A DNA stretch of 7,878 bases from Desulfobacterales bacterium (GTDB taxonomy: Bacteria > Desulfobacterota > Desulfobacteria > Desulfobacterales > 4be13). The translations under genes were made by a program, and so were the position numbers. Location: NCBI GenBank assembly GCA_029940115.1, contig JAOZRQ010000323.1, positions 1 through 7,878 of the forward strand, read 5' to 3'. The notes beneath the pieces are model-generated. The model was not told the origin of the DNA. It searched no databases and worked only from the letters and a program-made list of their open reading frames with translations. Shown piece by piece: positions 1-6,659 of this stretch. Position 1 is the stretch's first letter, and the number at the start of each line of letters is the position of its first letter.

Positions 1-1677
1 GCCTTCTCACAGGAACGGGCATTCATGGGTGCGCTGTGGCGGTGGCAGGATTCGGGAAATTACGAGGAGTTCTATATGCGGGCGCATCAGTCCGGAAACC
101 CGGACGCCAATCAGTATACTCCGGTTTACAATGCTTTGCCGGCTTGGCAGCTCTATTACGGGGAGCGGTTCAGCACTCCGATCCTGTACGATTTTGACGA
201 ATGGACACACGTCAAAATCGTAGTCTCCGGGAAATATGCCGACATCTATATCAAGGATATGGATAATCCGGCACTGACCGTGGACCTGTTGCGTGAGGTC
301 AAGACAGGCAGAGTCGGGCTGTGGGCAATGCGTGGGCCTGCACATTTTACCGACTTCAGTTTTACCCCGATGAGCAACCCGACAATAAAGGGAACGCCCA
401 CAGAGCCTGAGGACGCTCCGGCAGGGACCGTCATGTCGTGGTCGGTTTCAGATGCCTTTGACGGAACCTCCCTGGACGGCAAGTTCACCCTTGCCGAAGG
501 CGACAAGCAGAATTTGACTTGGACAACGCTTGCCTGTGAGCGCACAGGTCTGGCAAATCTTGCCAAGGTGCAGGGACTCGGAGAGGGCAAAAATACCGTT
601 TATGCCCGGGTGACCGTCACTTCTGACAGGGAGCAGATGAAGATGCTCAGATTCGGATTCAGTGACAGGGTCAAAGTTTACTTCAATGACCAGCTGGTCT
701 TTGGCGGAAGTGATGTTTTCAACTCCAGAGATTACAGGTTCCTGGGAACCATCGGCTTTCACGACGGACTGTGCCTGCCCCTGAAACAGGGTGAGAATGA
801 GATATGGATGGCGGTTTCCGAAGCATTCGGCGGATGGGGAGTTCAGGCCAAGTTTGATGATATGGAGGGAATTGCGGTCATAGGCACGGTCAAGGTCAGC
901 GAAAAAGGCGGGGTGAGGATTCACACCTACCTGAGCGACGCATTGCAGGCCACCCACATCATTGAGAGTGCGAACAGTCTAATGCTGGTGGATGCCCAGT
1001 TCATGGCCCCCTTTGCCAGGGAATTCCGGAGCTATGCGGACGGTCTGGGCAAACCCATTGAGCGGGTGATCATCTCCCACGGCCATCCTGACCATTTCTT
1101 TGGACTGGGAGCCGCGTTTGATGACATGAGTGACAGGATTTATGCCCTGGAGGGAGTCAGACAGTTCATCGAAACAGCCGGTCCCGGAATGCTCGAAGGG
1201 ATGAAACCGAGGCTCGGAGATGCGGCCCCTGACAAAATTGTCGCCCCCACACAGGTCATTGAACCGGGAACCGAGACGATTGACGGAGTGCAGTATGAGT
1301 TTGTGCGTCATGAGGACGGAGAGGCATCTGAACAGCTCGTCATCAGACTGCCCGGGCTGAACACCCTCATCCTTCAGGATCTGGCCTTCAACGGTCTCCA
1401 TCTGTACATGGCCAACAACACCCTTGACGGATGGATCGCCATACTTGAATCGCTGCAAAGTCTCGGGGGGTACGACACGGTTCTGTGCGGACATGGCGAA
1501 CCGGGTGGTATGAGTGTCATTGCGGCGAACATCGCCTATCTCGAAGATGTGATGGAAATTCTCGGCAAAGTTGACAATGCCGAGGATTTCAAGGCACAGC
1601 TTCTGGCGAAATATCCGGACCTCGGAGCGACAAATTACATTGACATGTCTGCTCCGGCGTTGCTCCCTGGCCGGTAA
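1..1677 (+). CDS. Lectin-like / jelly-roll / metallo-beta-lactamase-fold hydrolase, 5' partial
   Basis: The frame is open from base 1 to the TAA at 1675-1677. The first ATG (position 25) lies inside a folded domain, so the true start is probably upstream of the window. Visible residues ~1-120 resemble a concanavalin-like or 3-keto-disaccharide hydrolase-type beta-sandwich (W/Y-rich, ending in GRVGLWAM). Residues ~140-300 resemble a galactose-binding-like jelly roll (KVYFNDQLVFGG, then LKQGENEIWMAV). The C-terminal ~250 residues are an MBL-fold domain. It has the metal motif HGHPDH at visible residues 360-365, and further candidate ligands His437, Asp460 (LQDLAF) and His498 (GHGEP). This predicts a dinuclear-metal hydrolase joined to sugar- or surface-binding modules, possibly exported, although the N-terminus is not visible. 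The substrate cannot be told. The MBL call is firm; the two N-terminal domain names come from pattern recognition only. Confidence 0.8.
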   Translation, partial: AFSQERAFMGALWRWQDSGNYEEFYMRAHQSGNPDANQYTPVYNALPAWQLYYGERFSTPILYDFDEWTHVKIVVSGKYADIYIKDMDNPALTVDLLREVKTGRVGLWAMRGPAHFTDFSFTPMSNPTIKGTPTEPEDAPAGTVMSWSVSDAFDGTSLDGKFTLAEGDKQNLTWTTLACERTGLANLAKVQGLGEGKNTVYARVTVTSDREQMKMLRFGFSDRVKVYFNDQLVFGGSDVFNSRDYRFLGTIGFHDGLCLPLKQGENEIWMAVSEAFGGWGVQAKFDDMEGIAVIGTVKVSEKGGVRIHTYLSDALQATHIIESANSLMLVDAQFMAPFAREFRSYADGLGKPIERVIISHGHPDHFFGLGAAFDDMSDRIYALEGVRQFIETAGPGMLEGMKPRLGDAAPDKIVAPTQVIEPGTETIDGVQYEFVRHEDGEASEQLVIRLPGLNTLILQDLAFNGLHLYMANNTLDGWIAILESLQSLGGYDTVLCGHGEPGGMSVIAANIAYLEDVMEILGKVDNAEDFKAQLLAKYPDLGATNYIDMSAPALLPGR

Positions 1678-1683
1678 ATGTCC

Positions 1684-1795
1684 CTGATTCTGACGGACTT
1701 TGCGGTCTGAAGCTATTTTTTGAACGCAGAGGCCGCGTCCTCAGCGGTCTCAGCGTTTTCCTGACCAGATGAACCACAAAATCCGTCAGAACCAG
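1684..1795. repeat. ~112-bp two-tier imperfect palindrome
   Basis: The outer arms are 1684-1706 and the reverse complement of 1773-1795, matching at 20 of 23 positions; the three differences are all C/T or A/G. The shared core is TTCTGACGGA followed by TTTG-GGT. Between them lies a second perfectly centred stem (1723-1736 with 1744-1757). A third copy of the arm sequence occurs at 6657-6681. The element begins 7 bases after the upstream stop codon. It looks like a dispersed palindromic repeat (REP- or MITE-like) that has settled at the 3' end of a gene. It encodes no protein. Confidence 0.7.
1723..1760 (+). terminator. Likely intrinsic terminator of the MBL-domain gene
   Basis: AACGC-A-GAGGCCGC (1723-1736) pairs with GCGGTCTC-A-GCGTT (1744-1757) around a 7-base loop. 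The stem has one A:A mismatch and one G:T pair and is followed by TTTTC (1756-1760). It lies ~45 bases after the stop of the MBL-domain gene. A GC-rich stem with a short T tract fits Rho-independent termination. The T tract is short and the stem sits inside a larger palindrome, so the role as a terminator is an inference. Confidence 0.5.
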
Positions 1796-1799
1796 TCAT

Positions 1800-1880
1800 G
1801 TGCCCGTGAACGTGCCCGTGAACGTGCCCGTGAACCCCCGTGCATGTTCCGTTCACGGGCACGGGCACGTTCACGGGGGG
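1800..1880. repeat. GTGCCCGTGAAC tandem repeat forming a long hairpin
   Basis: Three perfect tandem copies of the 12-mer GTGCCCGTGAAC occupy 1800-1835. After a 15-base spacer (1836-1850) the reverse-complement series follows: GTTCACGGGCAC (1851-1862), GGGCAC (1863-1868), then GTTCACGGG (1869-1877). Arm 1851-1877 can pair completely with 1803-1835 if six bases of the left arm bulge out. A looser version of the same ATGAAC/GTTC motif occurs at 6437-6464. Translating this stretch gives only an Arg-Ala/Glu-rich low-complexity peptide, so it is not coding. Confidence 0.85.
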
Positions 1881-1889
1881 ACTCCCCCC
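1875..1889. repeat. G6-ACT-C6 mini-hairpin
   Basis: Six G (1875-1880) are followed by ACT and six C (1884-1889), a perfect 6-bp GC stem with a 3-base loop. The first three G also belong to the right arm of the preceding 12-mer hairpin, so the two structures compete for these bases. It lies just upstream of the TATAAT box before modA. Function unknown. Confidence 0.55.
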
Positions 1890-1897
1890 AAATCCGT

Positions 1898-1903
1898 TAT
1901 AAT
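1898..1903 (+). promoter_or_regulatory. Candidate -10 box for the modABC-amidase unit
   Basis: A perfect TATAAT lies 56 bases upstream of the modA start. No matching -35 is visible at 16-18 bp spacing, where the sequence is the G run of the mini-hairpin; the nearest TTCACG (1870-1875) is too far upstream. If the promoter is real, it probably depends on an activator or on the local DNA structure. I looked for a ModE-type CGTTATAT palindrome here. Only one half-like site (CGTTATAAT, 1895-1903) is present, without a correctly spaced partner. Confidence 0.3.
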
Positions 1904-1959
1904 CATCAAAAATCGCCGGGATTCTGCCAACTGGTAACGATAAGGATAAGGAAGAAAGA

Positions 1960-2820
1960 ATGATGAACAGACGATTGCTTGTTTTGGGGACTTTTTTTAT
2001 CGTCTCTGCTTTGTACCTGCCAAGTGCAACCTTGGCAAATGAAGCACTTACAATTTTTGTGGGTGCTGCTAGCAAGCCAGCCACAGAGGAAGCAATAAAA
2101 CTCTTTGAAAAAGAGACGGAAATTACGGTAGACGTCTCCTTTGGCGGCTCAGGCTTTGTCTTGTCCCAAATGATTTTGGCCCGGAAGGGAGATATCTATT
2201 TCCCAGGATCATCTGATTATATGGAGAAAGCGAAAAAAGAGGGCTACGTTTATCCGAACACGGAAAAAGTTGTCGTTTACCTGGTGTCGGCCATCAATGT
2301 TCAGAAAGGCAATCCCAAGAGCATCAAGACGTTAAAAGATCTTACCATGCCTGGAACAAAGGTGGCCATCGCCAATCCGCAAGGGGTATGCGTTGGTGCA
2401 TACGCTGTGGAGATCATCGAAAACAATTTTTTTCCTGCCGAAAGGGAAAAATTTCTGCGTAACCTGATCAATTACACAGGGAGCTGTTCCAAAACAGCAT
2501 CGGCAATTTCCCTGAAAGCCGTTGATGCGGTCATTGGCTGGCGAGTATTTGAATATTGGGACCCAGACCGCATTGAAACCATTCCACTTCAGCCGTCAGA
2601 GATAAGCAGGATTGGGTATATCCCCATTGCAATCTCCACCTTCACAAAGCAACGGAAACTTGCCCAGGAGTTTATTGATTTCATGCTTTCCGACAAGGTT
2701 AAGGCCATCTTTCGCAAATACAACTATTTCATGACCCCTGAAGAGGCGGCAACCTGGATTGGCGAGAAAAAACCGGTCGGCGGGGTTTACAAGGTGCCTC
2801 CTGCGTGGCTTAGTCAATGA
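1960..2820 (+). CDS. modA: Molybdate/tungstate-type ABC transporter, periplasmic binding protein (ModA-like)
   Basis: This 286-residue protein should capture an oxyanion, most likely molybdate or tungstate, in the periplasm and deliver it to the permease encoded next. A signal peptide is clear: MMNRR, a hydrophobic stretch, then a probable cut after residue 26 (ATLA/NEA). The mature protein has the ModA-like order of elements: GAASKP (35-40), FGGSG (61-65), GDIYFPGSSD (78-87), NPQGVCVG (139-146) and a C-terminal FRKYNYF (251-257). Ser38, Ser64 and the GSS at 83-85 are plausible oxyanion contacts by analogy with ModA. The first of two consecutive ATGs is chosen because AAGGA (1948-1952) lies 7 bases before it. 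The last four bases overlap the permease start (ATGA). Sulfate or thiosulfate as ligand cannot be excluded from sequence alone. Confidence 0.85.
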   Translation: MMNRRLLVLGTFFIVSALYLPSATLANEALTIFVGAASKPATEEAIKLFEKETEITVDVSFGGSGFVLSQMILARKGDIYFPGSSDYMEKAKKEGYVYPNTEKVVVYLVSAINVQKGNPKSIKTLKDLTMPGTKVAIANPQGVCVGAYAVEIIENNFFPAEREKFLRNLINYTGSCSKTASAISLKAVDAVIGWRVFEYWDPDRIETIPLQPSEISRIGYIPIAISTFTKQRKLAQEFIDFMLSDKVKAIFRKYNYFMTPEEAATWIGEKKPVGGVYKVPPAWLSQ

Positions 2821-3593
2821 GCTTCAAGAAACTGACCGTTACCAGTGCCTTTATCATATTCTTTTTTTATGTCGGGCTGATTGTTTCCTTGGGCTGGTTC
2901 TGGGATGGCTCCATATTTGCCGAGAGTCTGCAGGCAAAAAGGACATATTATGCAGTAGGGTTGAGTGTTGCTGCTGCCACCCTTGCCACCCTGCTGGCAT
3001 TAGTCCTTGCCCTGCCTGCGGCGTATGCTCTCTCCCGCCTGACCTTTAAAGGGAAAATGGTGCTTGACACAATCCTTGAGCTGCCGATGATCGTGTCACC
3101 TGCTGCCTTGGGGGCCATGTTGCTTATCTTTTTTAACAACCCCCTTGGCGTATGGTTGCAGGACAACACCGTCCAGTTTGTCTTCACCTTTTATGGAATT
3201 GTCCTGGCCCAGTTCATCACCATTCTGGGCGTAAGCACGCGGCTGATTAAGGTTGCGCTGGATGAAATACCCCAACGCTATGAAGATGTGGCCCGTTCTT
3301 TGGGCGCATCTCATTTTCAGGCCTTTTTTTCAGTCACCCTGCCTCTCTGCAAAAAGGGGATATTTGCGGCTGCCATTCTTACTTGGGCCAAAGCTCTGGG
3401 AGAGTTTGGGGCCTCTTTGACCATTGCCGGTTCCATGCCCATGAAAACAGAGACCCTGCCCATCGCCATTTTTATAAGATTGGCAAGCGCAGAAATAGAG
3501 GAAACCGTGGTGTTAATCGTGATTTTGATCTCCATTGGACTGGGCATACTCTATGGTGTCAGGTCGATTAGTGGAAAGAGAGGCTATGCTTGA
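2817..3593 (+). CDS. modB: Molybdate-type ABC transporter permease (ModB-like)
   Basis: This 258-residue inner-membrane protein forms the transport channel, probably as a homodimer. About six hydrophobic segments are visible, near residues 12-28, 44-72, 84-106, 121-146, 182-204 and 229-248. The cytoplasmic EAA loop that contacts the ATPase is well preserved at 155-182 (YEDVARSLGA, then VTLPLCKKGI). The motif GEFGAS (195-200) and the size are typical of ModB/WtpB/CysT-type permeases. Its ATG overlaps the binding-protein stop in an ATGA, indicating translational coupling. Its own 3' end overlaps the ATPase start by 8 bases. This supports a single transporter operon. Confidence 0.88.
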   Translation: MSFKKLTVTSAFIIFFFYVGLIVSLGWFWDGSIFAESLQAKRTYYAVGLSVAAATLATLLALVLALPAAYALSRLTFKGKMVLDTILELPMIVSPAALGAMLLIFFNNPLGVWLQDNTVQFVFTFYGIVLAQFITILGVSTRLIKVALDEIPQRYEDVARSLGASHFQAFFSVTLPLCKKGIFAAAILTWAKALGEFGASLTIAGSMPMKTETLPIAIFIRLASAEIEETVVLIVILISIGLGILYGVRSISGKRGYA

Positions 3594-4686
3594 ACTCAAA
3601 TCAGTGACCATCAAGGCAGGCAGCTTTCTTCTTGAAAATGTGTCTCTTACCGCGAGAGAGGGCCAATGCCATATTATCGCGGGACCGACAGGGGCTGGAA
3701 AAACCTTGTTGCTGGAAACTGTCATTGGTTTCAGGAAACCTCTTGCCGGTGCAGTCTGTCTGGCGGGCAGGAACCTTAACAGCGTGAATGTTGAACAACG
3801 GGGAATTTCCTATGTTCCGCAAGATCCATCAGTTTTTCCCCATCTCAGCGTGGAGGAGAATATTCTTTATGGCTTGAGATACAACGCCGCCAACAAGGAT
3901 CCGGCCCTGGCATTGAAACTTGCCCAGGACCTGAAAATTGATCATCTGCTTAAAAGATCCACTGTCAACCTGAGTGGCGGCGAACAGCAGAGAGTGGCTC
4001 TGGTCAGAGCCCTGGCCCCTGGCAACAAACACCTGCTCTTGGATGAGCCATTTTCTTCATTGCATGAAAGTCTCAAAAAGGATTTTTGGTTTCAGCTCAA
4101 AGAACTGCAGAACCGATACAAGTTGACTATTGTCATGGTCACCCATGACCTTGAGGAGGCATTTTTCATGGGCGACACCATAAGTCTTTTCATCAATGGC
4201 CAAATACAGCAAAGCGGCAGCCCGAATGAGATTTATCGCACCCCCTCCACGTCAGAGGTTGCAGAGTTCATGGGCATCAAGAACCTTTTTACGGCCGAGG
4301 TCCTTGACATTGGCGAGCAAAGCATTCGGGTATATAGTGAAGATGTTGGCTCAAATCTTGTGGTTTCTGCAGAAACAACCACGCAGGCAGGGAAATTTGT
4401 CAGAGGGGAAAAAATTCTGGCAGGCATACGGTCAGAAGAAGTGATGATCTCGCGGTCGGAATACCAGAGACGGAATCAAGATAACAGAATCAAAGGCACC
4501 ATCACCCATATCTTTGCCAAAGGTGCCTCGCACACAATTTTTTTCAGCCCGCATAATGGCGTCGGCCGCATTGAAATAGAACTACCCAACTATGCCCTGC
4601 AGAAATTGCAGCTCAGTATCGGAGACATACGGATTATCTCATTGCGAGGGGAAAATATTTTTTTCTTGAAAAAAGACCATCAATAA
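3586..4686 (+). CDS. modC: Molybdate-type ABC transporter ATP-binding protein (ModC-like)
   Basis: The product is 366 residues and energises the transporter on the cytoplasmic side. All nucleotide-binding motifs are present: Walker A GPTGAGKT (33-40), Q-loop Gln79 (VPQDP), signature LSGGEQQR (129-136), Walker B LLLDEP (150-155) and switch His187 (VTHD). The D-loop reads SSLHE, with His160 where SALD-type loops carry Asp. Residues from ~235 form a C-terminal TOBE/MOP-like regulatory region (AGIRSEEV near 285, a second beta-rich unit to the end). The frame is open upstream to an ATG at 3535. The ATG at 3586 is preferred because it follows GGAAAGAGAGG (3573-3583), overlaps the permease stop by 8 bases and begins directly with the canonical first beta strand (MLELKSVTI). 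Confidence 0.88.
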   Translation: MLELKSVTIKAGSFLLENVSLTAREGQCHIIAGPTGAGKTLLLETVIGFRKPLAGAVCLAGRNLNSVNVEQRGISYVPQDPSVFPHLSVEENILYGLRYNAANKDPALALKLAQDLKIDHLLKRSTVNLSGGEQQRVALVRALAPGNKHLLLDEPFSSLHESLKKDFWFQLKELQNRYKLTIVMVTHDLEEAFFMGDTISLFINGQIQQSGSPNEIYRTPSTSEVAEFMGIKNLFTAEVLDIGEQSIRVYSEDVGSNLVVSAETTTQAGKFVRGEKILAGIRSEEVMISRSEYQRRNQDNRIKGTITHIFAKGASHTIFFSPHNGVGRIEIELPNYALQKLQLSIGDIRIISLRGENIFFLKKDHQ

Positions 4687-4694
4687 GGAGAAAA

Positions 4695-6188
4695 ATGTCA
4701 GGAATAAAAGAATTTGGAAACTATGATGCATTGGGCCTTGCCGAATTGGTGAAACAAAAGGACGTGACTCCGTTGGAGTTGGTGGAGGAGACCATCAGCA
4801 GAATTGAGAAAGTCAATCCCAAACTGAATGCCGTGACCATCCCCATGTATGAAGAAGCGAGAAAAGTCGCACAGAGGCCGTTGCCGGATGGGACATTCAT
4901 GGGAGTTCCCTTTTTGATCAAGGATTTGGTTTCGACCTATGCAGGGGTGGCCTTCACAAAAGGATGCAAGGGATTGAGGAATTACGTCGCCGATCAGGAC
5001 AGCGAACTCATGAAGCGATATAAGGCTGCCGGAATTGTCGCGGTCGGGAAAACGAACACTCCGGAATTTGGGTTGATGGGGGTCACAGAACCGGAAGCGT
5101 TCGGTCCGACCCGTACGCCCTGGAATCCGGAGCACACCTCTGGTGGCTCAAGCGGAGGTTCAGGCGCGGCCGTGGCCGCGGGCATTGTTCCAATGGCATC
5201 AGCAGGTGATGGGGGAGGTTCCATTCGCATTCCCGCCTCTTGTTGCGGCATCTTTGGCCTGAAACCTTCCCGAGGAAGGACTCCCACTGGTCCCTATGGA
5301 GAACTTTGGCAGGGCGCGGCGGCAGAACACATATTGTCCCGATCCGTGCGGGACAGCGCCGCCATGTTGGATGCGACACAAGGCGATGACATAGGAGCGC
5401 CTTATGTGACAAGGCCACCTTCTCGCAAATATATGGCGGAAATCCAAACGGATCCCGGAAAATTGAAGATTGCCATGACAACCGAATCACCGCTTGGCAA
5501 CGACGTTCATCCGGAATGCGTCGCGGCCGTGAAGAGTGCCGGGAATCTCCTGTCTGATCTTGGGCATCATGTGGAAGAGACAAAACCGGACTATGATGGC
5601 ATGGAATTGGCGATGTCCTATCTGGTGATGTATTTCGGAGAAGTGGCAGCGGAAATTGACAATCTCAGACCCATGATAGGAAGAAAACCAAGCCAGAAAG
5701 ACGTGGAACCTGCAACATGGACGCTCGGCTTGCTGGGGCGAACTTTCAGTGCCTGTGAATTTGTGAGGGCGATGCAACGCTGGAACGACTTTTCCCGCAT
5801 CATGGGACGCTTCCATCAGAAATATGACATCTATGTGACGCCGACCATCGCTGTTCCCCCTCCGAGGATCGGAGAGACATTGCCGAGTTCCGCAGAATTG
5901 TTCGGCATGAAAACAATGAATGCGTTGGGATTGGGCAAAATACTCAAAGCGTCGGGAATCGTAAGGCAGCTCGCTGAAAAAAGTCTGTCCAAGATGCCCT
6001 TCACCCAGTTGGCCAATTTGACGGGACAACCCGCCATGTCCGTTCCGCTTCACTGGACCGCCGAGGGATTGCCTTGCGGAGTTCAATTTGTCGCACCCAT
6101 CGGAGACGAAGCGACACTGTATCGTCTCGCGGCACAACTGGAGAAGGCCAAACCGTGGTTTGACAAAAATCCTCCTGTGTTTGCCTAA
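4695..6188 (+). CDS. Amidase-signature family hydrolase (NylA/AtzF/GatA-like amidase)
   Basis: This 497-residue, apparently cytoplasmic enzyme should hydrolyse a carboxamide (C-N) bond. The Ser-cisSer-Lys triad is intact: Lys76 (PFLIKDL), Ser152 (GGSSGGS, 150-156) and Ser176 (GDGGGSIRIPAS, 171-182). The 24-residue spacing between the two serines is that of the family. The segment SCCGIFGLKPSRGRTP after the nucleophile and QPAMSVPLHW near the C-terminus are typical of the bacterial branch that includes 6-aminohexanoate cyclic-dimer hydrolase. Substrates in that branch vary, so specificity is not assigned. It is unlikely to be true GatA because no gatB or gatC is adjacent. The Shine-Dalgarno AAGGAG (4685-4690) overlaps the modC TAA, so it is very probably co-transcribed with modABC. 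No signal peptide is seen. Confidence 0.88.
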   Translation: MSGIKEFGNYDALGLAELVKQKDVTPLELVEETISRIEKVNPKLNAVTIPMYEEARKVAQRPLPDGTFMGVPFLIKDLVSTYAGVAFTKGCKGLRNYVADQDSELMKRYKAAGIVAVGKTNTPEFGLMGVTEPEAFGPTRTPWNPEHTSGGSSGGSGAAVAAGIVPMASAGDGGGSIRIPASCCGIFGLKPSRGRTPTGPYGELWQGAAAEHILSRSVRDSAAMLDATQGDDIGAPYVTRPPSRKYMAEIQTDPGKLKIAMTTESPLGNDVHPECVAAVKSAGNLLSDLGHHVEETKPDYDGMELAMSYLVMYFGEVAAEIDNLRPMIGRKPSQKDVEPATWTLGLLGRTFSACEFVRAMQRWNDFSRIMGRFHQKYDIYVTPTIAVPPPRIGETLPSSAELFGMKTMNALGLGKILKASGIVRQLAEKSLSKMPFTQLANLTGQPAMSVPLHWTAEGLPCGVQFVAPIGDEATLYRLAAQLEKAKPWFDKNPPVFA

Positions 6189-6411
6189 AGGGAACAAGGA
6201 CCCGATCGGACCCGCGGATATCCGGAAATTTCTGACGCAGACCGACACAGTGACTGCCGAAAAAGGCTATGCAACCCGATGGTATTTCAGCAAAAGAGGC
6301 TATACCAGCGATGCAATTGGCTGCCTGCGGCAGGCCGGGGTACTGTACAGCACTCATGAGCAGTTCAATGCCCTGGCAAAACTGGCAGGCTTTTTCGGCT
6401 TGCCGGAATAA
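6187..6411 (+). pseudogene. Orphan C-terminal gene fragment
   Basis: From the base after the first T of the amidase TAA, a different frame stays open for 74 codons to a TAA at 6409-6411. Its translation looks protein-like (RWYFSKRGYTSDAIGCL, then LYSTHEQFNALAKLAGFFG) with balanced composition and alternating aromatic and charged residues. There is no ATG in frame after 6187, only a GTG at 6250 without an evident ribosome binding site. Upstream the frame merely shadows the amidase. It reads like the last part of a longer protein whose 5' portion was lost where the amidase block joins. The tail vaguely recalls the C-terminal ends of nuclease- or ATPase-type proteins, but I cannot name the family. 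Confidence 0.45.
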
Positions 6412-6436
6412 AGAGTGCCACCCGCATTCAGCCTTT

Positions 6437-6464
6437 CATGAACGCGAATGTTCCCATGAACATG
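6437..6464. repeat. ATGAAC/GTTCAT-type inverted repeat
   Basis: ATGTTC (6448-6453) and GAACAT (6458-6463) form a 6-bp stem with a 4-base loop, preceded by a further CATGAAC (6437-6443). The alternation of GAAC and GTTC with CCC/ATG spacers resembles a degenerate form of the GTGCCCGTGAAC hairpin at 1800-1880. The relationship is suggested by eye only. Confidence 0.4.
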
Positions 6465-6479
6465 CCTTGGCAAATCACA

Positions 6480-6511
6480 ACATTTTTTCCTGTGTACAGG
6501 ACAAAAAATGT
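6480..6511. repeat. Small hairpin competing with the larger palindrome
   Basis: ACATTTTTTCCTGT (6480-6493) pairs with ACAGGACAAAAAATGT (6496-6511), leaving a 2-base bulge and a very short centre. The right half of this hairpin is also the left outer arm of the palindrome at 6497-6607, so the two folds are mutually exclusive. Confidence 0.55.
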
Positions 6512-6607
6512 GGAATGGGCAAGAAACCCGGCTTTTTTCTGAACGGCCGGCCTCTCTCCCGACAGAAAAAAAGCCGGGTTTCTTTGCTCGCTCATTTTTT
6601 TGTCCTG
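6497..6607. repeat. ~111-bp imperfect palindrome with strong inner stem
   Basis: The inner arms 6521-6541 and 6563-6584 are reverse complements over 21 bases with one extra A on the right. Their core is AGAAACCCGGC...GCCGGGTTTCT, around a 21-base loop (6542-6562). GGGC (6517-6520) with GCTC (6586-6589) can extend the stem through one bulge. The outer arms CAGGACAAAAAATG (6497-6510) and CATTTTTTTGTCCTG (6593-6607) also match. The layout resembles the 1684-1795 element: outer arms, internal loop, strong inner stem. It could act as a bidirectional transcription block, since the T-rich stretch 6595-6601 follows on the + strand. A non-autonomous repeat element is the more general reading. Confidence 0.75.
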
Positions 6608-6615
6608 GCACAAAG

Positions 6616-6659
6616 CATTTTTTCTTTATTTTTTTCAGTTCTTGTGTATAATGTTTCTG
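6616..6659 (+). repeat. T-rich/TATAAT repeat, copy 1
   Basis: This 44-base stretch (CATTTTTTCTTT..., ending CAGTTCTTGTGTATAATG) is nearly identical to 6720-6764, with two substitutions and one single-base indel. Each copy carries a perfect TATAAT (here 6647-6652) after a long T-rich run with no good -35. Either copy could be a promoter reading rightward, but no gene starts directly after this one. Confidence 0.7.

Noticed and set aside
1800..1880. CRISPR-like array
   Set aside because: The 12-bp units are contiguous with no unique spacers and are followed by their own inverted copies. No cas gene is nearby.
1895..1938. ModE operator upstream of modA
   Set aside because: CGTTATAAT and a distant GTAACG are not spaced or matched as the known palindromic ModE site.
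1769..1963. 64-residue Arg-rich open frame upstream of modA
   Set aside because: Its composition is a direct translation of the 12-bp GTGCCCGTGAAC hairpin repeat. It has no convincing ribosome binding site and lies in structured intergenic DNA.
3535..3585. Upstream ATG giving a 17-residue longer ModC
   Set aside because: It lies deep within the permease gene and lacks a good ribosome binding site. The ATG at 3586 has one and starts directly at the conserved fold.
5487..6248. Long antisense open frame (253 codons) across the amidase
   Set aside because: It is a shadow of the amidase, whose catalytic motifs and Shine-Dalgarno are unambiguous. The antisense product has no recognisable domain.
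6606..6621. Possible sigma-54 promoter (TGGCAC at 6606)
   Set aside because: The -24 half is perfect, but the required GC at -12 is missing, with ATTTT in its place.
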